A program made the translations under genes and the position numbers. From Luteibacter anthropi (GTDB taxonomy: Bacteria; Pseudomonadota; Gammaproteobacteria; Xanthomonadales; Rhodanobacteraceae), in NCBI RefSeq assembly GCF_011759365.1, contig NZ_JAARLZ010000002.1, positions 62,001 through 126,000 of the forward strand: a stretch of 64,000 nt of DNA, read 5' to 3'. This document shows positions 59,955 through 64,000 of this stretch, in pieces. Under the pieces are notes generated by a model that searched no databases, was not told the DNA's origin, and saw only the letters and a list, made by a program, of their open reading frames with translations. How positions within the stretch are numbered: the first letter of the stretch is position 1; each line of letters opens with the position of its first letter.

Positions 59955-61199
59955 TCAACGAGCAAGATTTTGCGCGACAGGTGCATAGTCATCGGACTCG
60001 ATCGCACCTTGTGGCAGGTAGAGCATGGCCGGTGGCTTATGCATCAGGAAGTTCTGGTGGGAGATGTTCCATGCGTAGGCGCCTGCCAGCGGAAAGGCCA
60101 GGCAGTCTCCCACCGCCAGCGCGGTCATGGGTTGCGCCCGGGCGAGCACGTCCTTCGGCGTGCATAGCTGACCGACCAGTGTCACCTGGCTGTTCGTGAT
60201 CGTTGGTGGCTCGCTACCCCGGATCACGACAAACGGGTGGTCGTGACCTTGTGCCGGCGGGGTGCGGAAGTGATGCGTACCACCCCGGGCTACCGCGAAG
60301 TACTCGCCGTGACTGCGCTTGATGTCCAGCACTTCCATCACGTACCAGCCGCAGGCCACGCTGACGTAACGGCCGGGCTCGAAGCGAAGGCGCAGGGTTT
60401 CCCGTCGCCTGGAGAGCAGGGTGCGCAGGCCGGTGCAGAAGCCGCTCCAGTCGAAGGACTGTGAGGCATCGGCATAGTCCACGCCGAAGCCACCGCCCGC
60501 GTTCACGGTGCGGACCTGGATGCCATACGTGTCCTGCCACCGGTGCACCGTGTCGAGATAGGCGTTCACCAGGTGCAGCTGCACGTGGGCGTCGCGCTGG
60601 TGGGACATGAGGTGGAAGTGGAAGCCTTCCAGGTCCAGCGTGTCCGCATGATCCCGCACCAGGGCCAGGGCTTCTTCAAGATCCGCTTCATCCATGCCGA
60701 ATGGCGTGGGCTTGCCACCCATCATGAGACGGGTGCCGGCCACACCGTCGATGCCGATATTCATGCGCAGGAAGATCGTGGCACGCCGGCCCGTCGCCTT
60801 GGCAAGTCGAGTCAGGCGGCGCAGTTCGCCGAGGCTTTCAACATGCAGCGTGCAACCGGGTTCGACGAGGGCTTCGGCCAGCTCGTCGTCGAGTTTGCCC
60901 GGACCACCGAAGAGCAGCGGTTTGCCGGGCTGGCAAAGCCTCAGCCAGCGCAGTTCGCCGCCGGAGGCGGCTTCGAAACCATCCACCCACGGGGCGAGGG
61001 TACGCAACACCGGCTCATCGGCATTGGCCTTGGCGGCGTAGTAAAGCTCGCACCCTTCGGGCAGTTGCTCGCGCATCCAGCGCGCATGGCCCGCCAGTGC
61101 ATCCAGGTCGTAGACATAGGCGCATACGGGGCCTTCGCCGTTGTTTCGCAAACCGGCCACGGCCTCGCGAACCCGCGGCAGCGAGGCATCCACGTTCAT
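59955..61199 (-). CDS. PLP-dependent decarboxylase of siderophore biosynthesis (PvsE/AcsE/SbnH type)
   Basis: A 414-aa fold-type III decarboxylase. PLP lysine Lys57 in ELYYAAKANAD; FHFHLMSHQRD, NAGGGFGVDY and FEPGRYV are the expected phosphate- and substrate-site motifs; the C-terminal AYAWNISHQNF completes the family pattern. In NIS siderophore pathways these enzymes decarboxylate an amino-acid or citryl-amino-acid precursor. The start ATG at 61199 overlaps the stop of the NIS synthetase gene, so the two are coupled. Gene order with the MFS exporter matches pvsC-pvsD-pvsE of vibrioferrin and the xss cluster of Xanthomonas. Confidence 0.88.
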   Translation of the reverse strand: MNVDASLPRVREAVAGLRNNGEGPVCAYVYDLDALAGHARWMREQLPEGCELYYAAKANADEPVLRTLAPWVDGFEAASGGELRWLRLCQPGKPLLFGGPGKLDDELAEALVEPGCTLHVESLGELRRLTRLAKATGRRATIFLRMNIGIDGVAGTRLMMGGKPTPFGMDEADLEEALALVRDHADTLDLEGFHFHLMSHQRDAHVQLHLVNAYLDTVHRWQDTYGIQVRTVNAGGGFGVDYADASQSFDWSGFCTGLRTLLSRRRETLRLRFEPGRYVSVACGWYVMEVLDIKRSHGEYFAVARGGTHHFRTPPAQGHDHPFVVIRGSEPPTITNSQVTLVGQLCTPKDVLARAQPMTALAVGDCLAFPLAGAYAWNISHQNFLMHKPPAMLYLPQGAIESDDYAPVAQNLAR

Positions 61200-62944
61200 G
61201 CAGCCACCTTTGCACGGGCCGGAGCGTTGATGGGGCTCGGAAGCAGGGTGTAATCCGAATCGCGGTCGGCGCGCTTGAATAGCCGGGTGCGCAGGTTGTT
61301 CTTGCTGGGCAGTGCTTCACCCTCGATCAGTCCTTCAAGCAAGGGCTGCCTGCCGTGCCGCTGCTGCCAGCGTTCCGCGATCTGTGCGATGGACTGCCAC
61401 ATGCGCTGTTCAAGGGCCTCGTCGGTGCCGCACAGGTGGAAGATCGCCTCGGCAAGGTTGTTCACCAGCGCACAGTAAGCCACGCGCTTCCAGCCCAGTT
61501 CGGCCGGATACAGCACCGAGGCGCGGGCGCGGGGCGTGAGCGCGTCGAGGCGGTCGTCGCTCCACAGGTGTTCGACGAGCTTGGTGCCTTCCAGATCGCG
61601 GATCCATACCTTGGCCGGCATGCCACGGTCGAATCCCACCACGGTGTTCTGCAGGTGCGGTTCGAGGATGGCGCCGTGCTGGAAGAAAGCCATCCAGTTG
61701 CCTTCCAGCAGGATCGACGCATAGGCCTCGAACCAGCACAGGGCCATGTGATCGTAGGGGCCGCCGAGCTGTTCGACCATCCGGCGGCAGACGCTGCGGC
61801 CGTCACGGTCGGTGGTGAAGAGGGCGCCGGCCACCTGCGGCTGGTAACGCTTGCGATGCAGGGCGGAAAGGTTCTCCCGATAAAGCATGCCAAACCCTTC
61901 GGTCAGCTCGCGCAGTTCGTCGGCATCGTCGGAGAACGGGCTGAAATCGAGTGTCGTCGCGGCCGGCTCCACCATGACGTCGAAACCCGGCACATGGCGG
62001 GCGATGTCCTGCCATGCCGGCGCCAGTAACGCCGTGAGTGCCACGGCGCTTTCCAGTTCGTACCAGGCGTTCTTGCGCACGCAGTTGGTCAGGCGCACGT
62101 GGATCGACAGCTTGAGGAAGTAGTCGAGGTCCGGGTGGTACATGGTGCGCACCGACGAGGTCGGATACATGTTGCGGCCGCGAGGCCCCAGCGGTTCGAT
62201 CCAGCCCTGGGCGATGGCCTTGCGCATCGCCGGGCTCTGCAGCAGGCGCGAGGCTTCCCACGGGTGGCAGGGATAAAGGTCCGGGCCTTGCGCGGCATCT
62301 TCCAGCGTCGCACGGACATCGCGTCCCTGCGCACGGAACAGGCGCGGATCGATACGGAACCAGTACAACGGCAGGCTGGCCCGTACTTCGGGCGACGCAT
62401 CGAGCACGGCGGGAATGGGCAGGCCTTCGCGGCTCTTCGGCGTCGGATGTAGCGCGTGACCCCAGAGCATGCCCTGTTCGGCATCAAGCAGGGCATCGCC
62501 ATGCAGCGGCGCACCGAGCGAGCGGGTCAGGATCTCCCGGGCGATCTCTACGCTGTTCATCGTCTGCCCGAGCAGTTCGGCGTTGAAGCCGCACTCAGGC
62601 GCGAGGCGTTCGAGCAGGTAATGCACGGTCATCGCGGCATCGGCACAGCGCCAGGGCTCGCCGGGCGATTTCAGGTACGGTGCCGAGGCATAGTCGCAAC
62701 GACCCAGACGACTGCTGCGCGAGATGCGCACGCACAGTGCATGGCCCGCGTCGGCGAAACCGATGCGCAGCAGGCGTCCTTCACCCTGCAGCAGGCCCGC
62801 CGGTACATCGTGGCCGCGATAATCCAGGTCGGCCTGCCCACGCGGCAGGGCGAATTCACGCACATAGCAGTTGAGCCAGCAGGCGATCGCCTGCGATTCG
62901 GCCTGGGCCTGGTGCCACTGTTCACGTATCGCTTGCGGGGACAT
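61196..62944 (-). CDS. NIS siderophore synthetase, IucA/IucC family
   Basis: 582 aa from ATG 62944 (MSPQAIREQWHQAQAESQ). IucA/IucC motifs: HALHPTPKSREGLP, LYPCHPWEASRLL, PTSSVRTMYHP, LKLSIHVRLTNCVRKN, ALCWFEAYASILLEGNWMAFFQHGAILEPHLQN and VGFDRGMPAKVWIRDLEG. These are the ATP- and carboxylate-binding elements of NRPS-independent siderophore synthetases, which condense a citrate-type acid with an amine or alcohol. Overlaps the MFS gene upstream by 23 bases and the decarboxylase by 4. By synteny it is the PvsD/XssD-position enzyme. Confidence 0.93.
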   Translation of the reverse strand: MSPQAIREQWHQAQAESQAIACWLNCYVREFALPRGQADLDYRGHDVPAGLLQGEGRLLRIGFADAGHALCVRISRSSRLGRCDYASAPYLKSPGEPWRCADAAMTVHYLLERLAPECGFNAELLGQTMNSVEIAREILTRSLGAPLHGDALLDAEQGMLWGHALHPTPKSREGLPIPAVLDASPEVRASLPLYWFRIDPRLFRAQGRDVRATLEDAAQGPDLYPCHPWEASRLLQSPAMRKAIAQGWIEPLGPRGRNMYPTSSVRTMYHPDLDYFLKLSIHVRLTNCVRKNAWYELESAVALTALLAPAWQDIARHVPGFDVMVEPAATTLDFSPFSDDADELRELTEGFGMLYRENLSALHRKRYQPQVAGALFTTDRDGRSVCRRMVEQLGGPYDHMALCWFEAYASILLEGNWMAFFQHGAILEPHLQNTVVGFDRGMPAKVWIRDLEGTKLVEHLWSDDRLDALTPRARASVLYPAELGWKRVAYCALVNNLAEAIFHLCGTDEALEQRMWQSIAQIAERWQQRHGRQPLLEGLIEGEALPSKNNLRTRLFKRADRDSDYTLLPSPINAPARAKVAA

Positions 62945-64000
62945 GGAGCTGCCTCTTCTGGGGACGGAAGACATAGGCGGCGACCGCGACGGCAACCAGG
63001 CCGGCGGTCGAGGCTGCGAGGAAGGGTGCGGCGAGGCCAAGACGGGAGACCAGCGCGCCGGCCACAACGCCACCGACGGCACCGGCCCACTTGCCACAGG
63101 CATCGAACAGACCGAAGACATGGCCGGCGCGACCGCCACTGGCACGTGCGCCCAGGGCACGGTTGATGCCTCCGATGGCCAGCAACATGCCTGCGCCGTA
63201 CATACAGCGCGATGGAATGAGCCAGGCCGGGGAATCGATGGAGGCCTGGATCACGCAGGCCAGGGAAAACAGGGCAAGACCAAGCAGCAGGGGCCGCTCC
63301 GGTGCCGTCGCGCGGCTGCGCCACCATGGCAGTGCAACGAGGTACACCAGGTGCGGCAGGCTGTAGAGCAGGCCGGCGGCGCTGTCGTGGGTCACTCCCA
63401 GTTTTTCGGTGTACGGCACGAAGTAGGGAAAGGTCACCACCATCGCGAAGCAGAACAGGAACTGCACGCTGAGCAGGCCGCTCCAGTCGCGCCATGCGGC
63501 TCGTGGCGAAGCCGCTTTTGCTTCGGCAGGCGCGCTGACCTCGTCCTTCGGCAGGCACAGGGTGACGGCGAATGCAGCCAGCGGAAGCACCGCCAGATAG
63601 CGGTAAAGCTCCTGTGCGCTACCCCACGCCATCGCCACGCCAAGCAGTGCCGGTGCGCTCACCATGGCCAGCCGGGCCGAAAACTGTGTCCAGTCCAGGG
63701 CCCGGGCGAGCGAGCCCCGGCCGGGTTCTTTCGCGAACTGCGTGGACAGGTACGCATTGGCCGCGGCCAGCGAACCACCGCAGCTGCCCTGGATGACCAG
63801 GGCAACGACGAACCACGCAATGTCTGGCGCGAAGCCGGCCAGCGTAAAGCCCAGGGCCAGCCCCATCTGCGCACGCAGCAGGGAAAGCCGCCGGCCATAG
63901 CGGTCGGCGAGGCGTCCCCATGTCGTGGCAGTCAGCGCCGTGCACAGCGTAGGTAATACATAGAGCACACCGGCCAGCCAGGTCGGTGCCCCCGGCGCCA
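62922..64000 (-). CDS. MFS siderophore exporter, C-terminal part (5' end outside window)
   Basis: The minus-strand frame is open to the right edge (GAPTWLAGVLYVLPTLCTALTATTWGRLADRYGRRLSLLR), so the N-terminus is missing. MFS signature WGRLADRYGRR after TM2; about ten helices remain. Followed with overlap by the NIS synthetase. By position it corresponds to PvsC, the vibrioferrin exporter; its substrate is inferred. pvsA/pvsB-like genes would be expected just beyond 64000. Confidence 0.88.
   Translation of the reverse strand, partial: APGAPTWLAGVLYVLPTLCTALTATTWGRLADRYGRRLSLLRAQMGLALGFTLAGFAPDIAWFVVALVIQGSCGGSLAAANAYLSTQFAKEPGRGSLARALDWTQFSARLAMVSAPALLGVAMAWGSAQELYRYLAVLPLAAFAVTLCLPKDEVSAPAEAKAASPRAAWRDWSGLLSVQFLFCFAMVVTFPYFVPYTEKLGVTHDSAAGLLYSLPHLVYLVALPWWRSRATAPERPLLLGLALFSLACVIQASIDSPAWLIPSRCMYGAGMLLAIGGINRALGARASGGRAGHVFGLFDACGKWAGAVGGVVAGALVSRLGLAAPFLAASTAGLVAVAVAAYVFRPQKRQLHVPASDT

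Overview
The window is high-GC DNA with dense, short-spaced genes. The gene content (Clp/CRP-type box, lysyl-endopeptidase-like exoprotease, OprC-type copper receptor, vibrioferrin-like siderophore genes, long YD-repeat proteins with FN3 modules) suggests a gammaproteobacterium of the Xanthomonadales, probably a Rhodanobacteraceae member such as Luteibacter or Dyella. That placement is inference from gene content; no rRNA or tRNA gene was seen.

Layout. 1-7643: a peptide-export block made of the end of an HlyD adaptor, a C39 peptidase-ABC exporter, a 196-aa protein with a double-glycine leader, and three tandem paralogous secreted aspartyl proteases. The last four genes look clearly AT-richer than their surroundings. 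7667-11013: ilvA (minus strand) followed by an unknown 507-aa gene; ilvA is preceded by a classic attenuator with an Ile/Thr/Val-rich leader peptide and a terminator. 11137-17816: a secreted PLL-like propeller protein, a YhhS-like MFS transporter, a HigBA-type toxin-antitoxin pair, two small ORFs, a REP inverted pair and a methyltransferase.

18207-26366: a polymorphic-toxin region. A long YD-repeat/FN3 protein stops just before the Rhs core. The core is carried by a second, separately secreted ORF that ends in a Tox-REase-7-like nuclease domain, and an immunity gene follows. Downstream lie broken tip and immunity modules, one intact second immunity gene and a REP element. 26357-31927: membrane proteins, a DUF2975/XRE pair with a large palindrome upstream, a ChaN/EreA-like secreted protein, a lysyl-endopeptidase-like protease and a LysR regulator.

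32083-53515: the most striking region. A receiver-AraC regulator and a propeller-type hybrid histidine kinase precede a perfect CRP/Clp box. This is followed by a 3,591-residue LEPR-type VCBS adhesin and four tightly coupled envelope genes: a lipoprotein TolC homologue with an extra domain, a small HlyD adaptor, a GAF-like/HlyD adaptor, and an M50 site-2-protease fused to HlyD-type modules with a possible PqqD/RRE-like N-terminus. No ABC ATPase is present, so this may be an undescribed adhesin-export or processing system.

53520-64000 (minus strand): an OprC/NosA-type copper receptor with a DUF2946 protein, a patatin-like protein whose catalytic Asp is Asn, an M16 peptidase, and a siderophore operon (MFS exporter, NIS synthetase, PLP decarboxylase, in the order pvsC-D-E) that runs off the right end.
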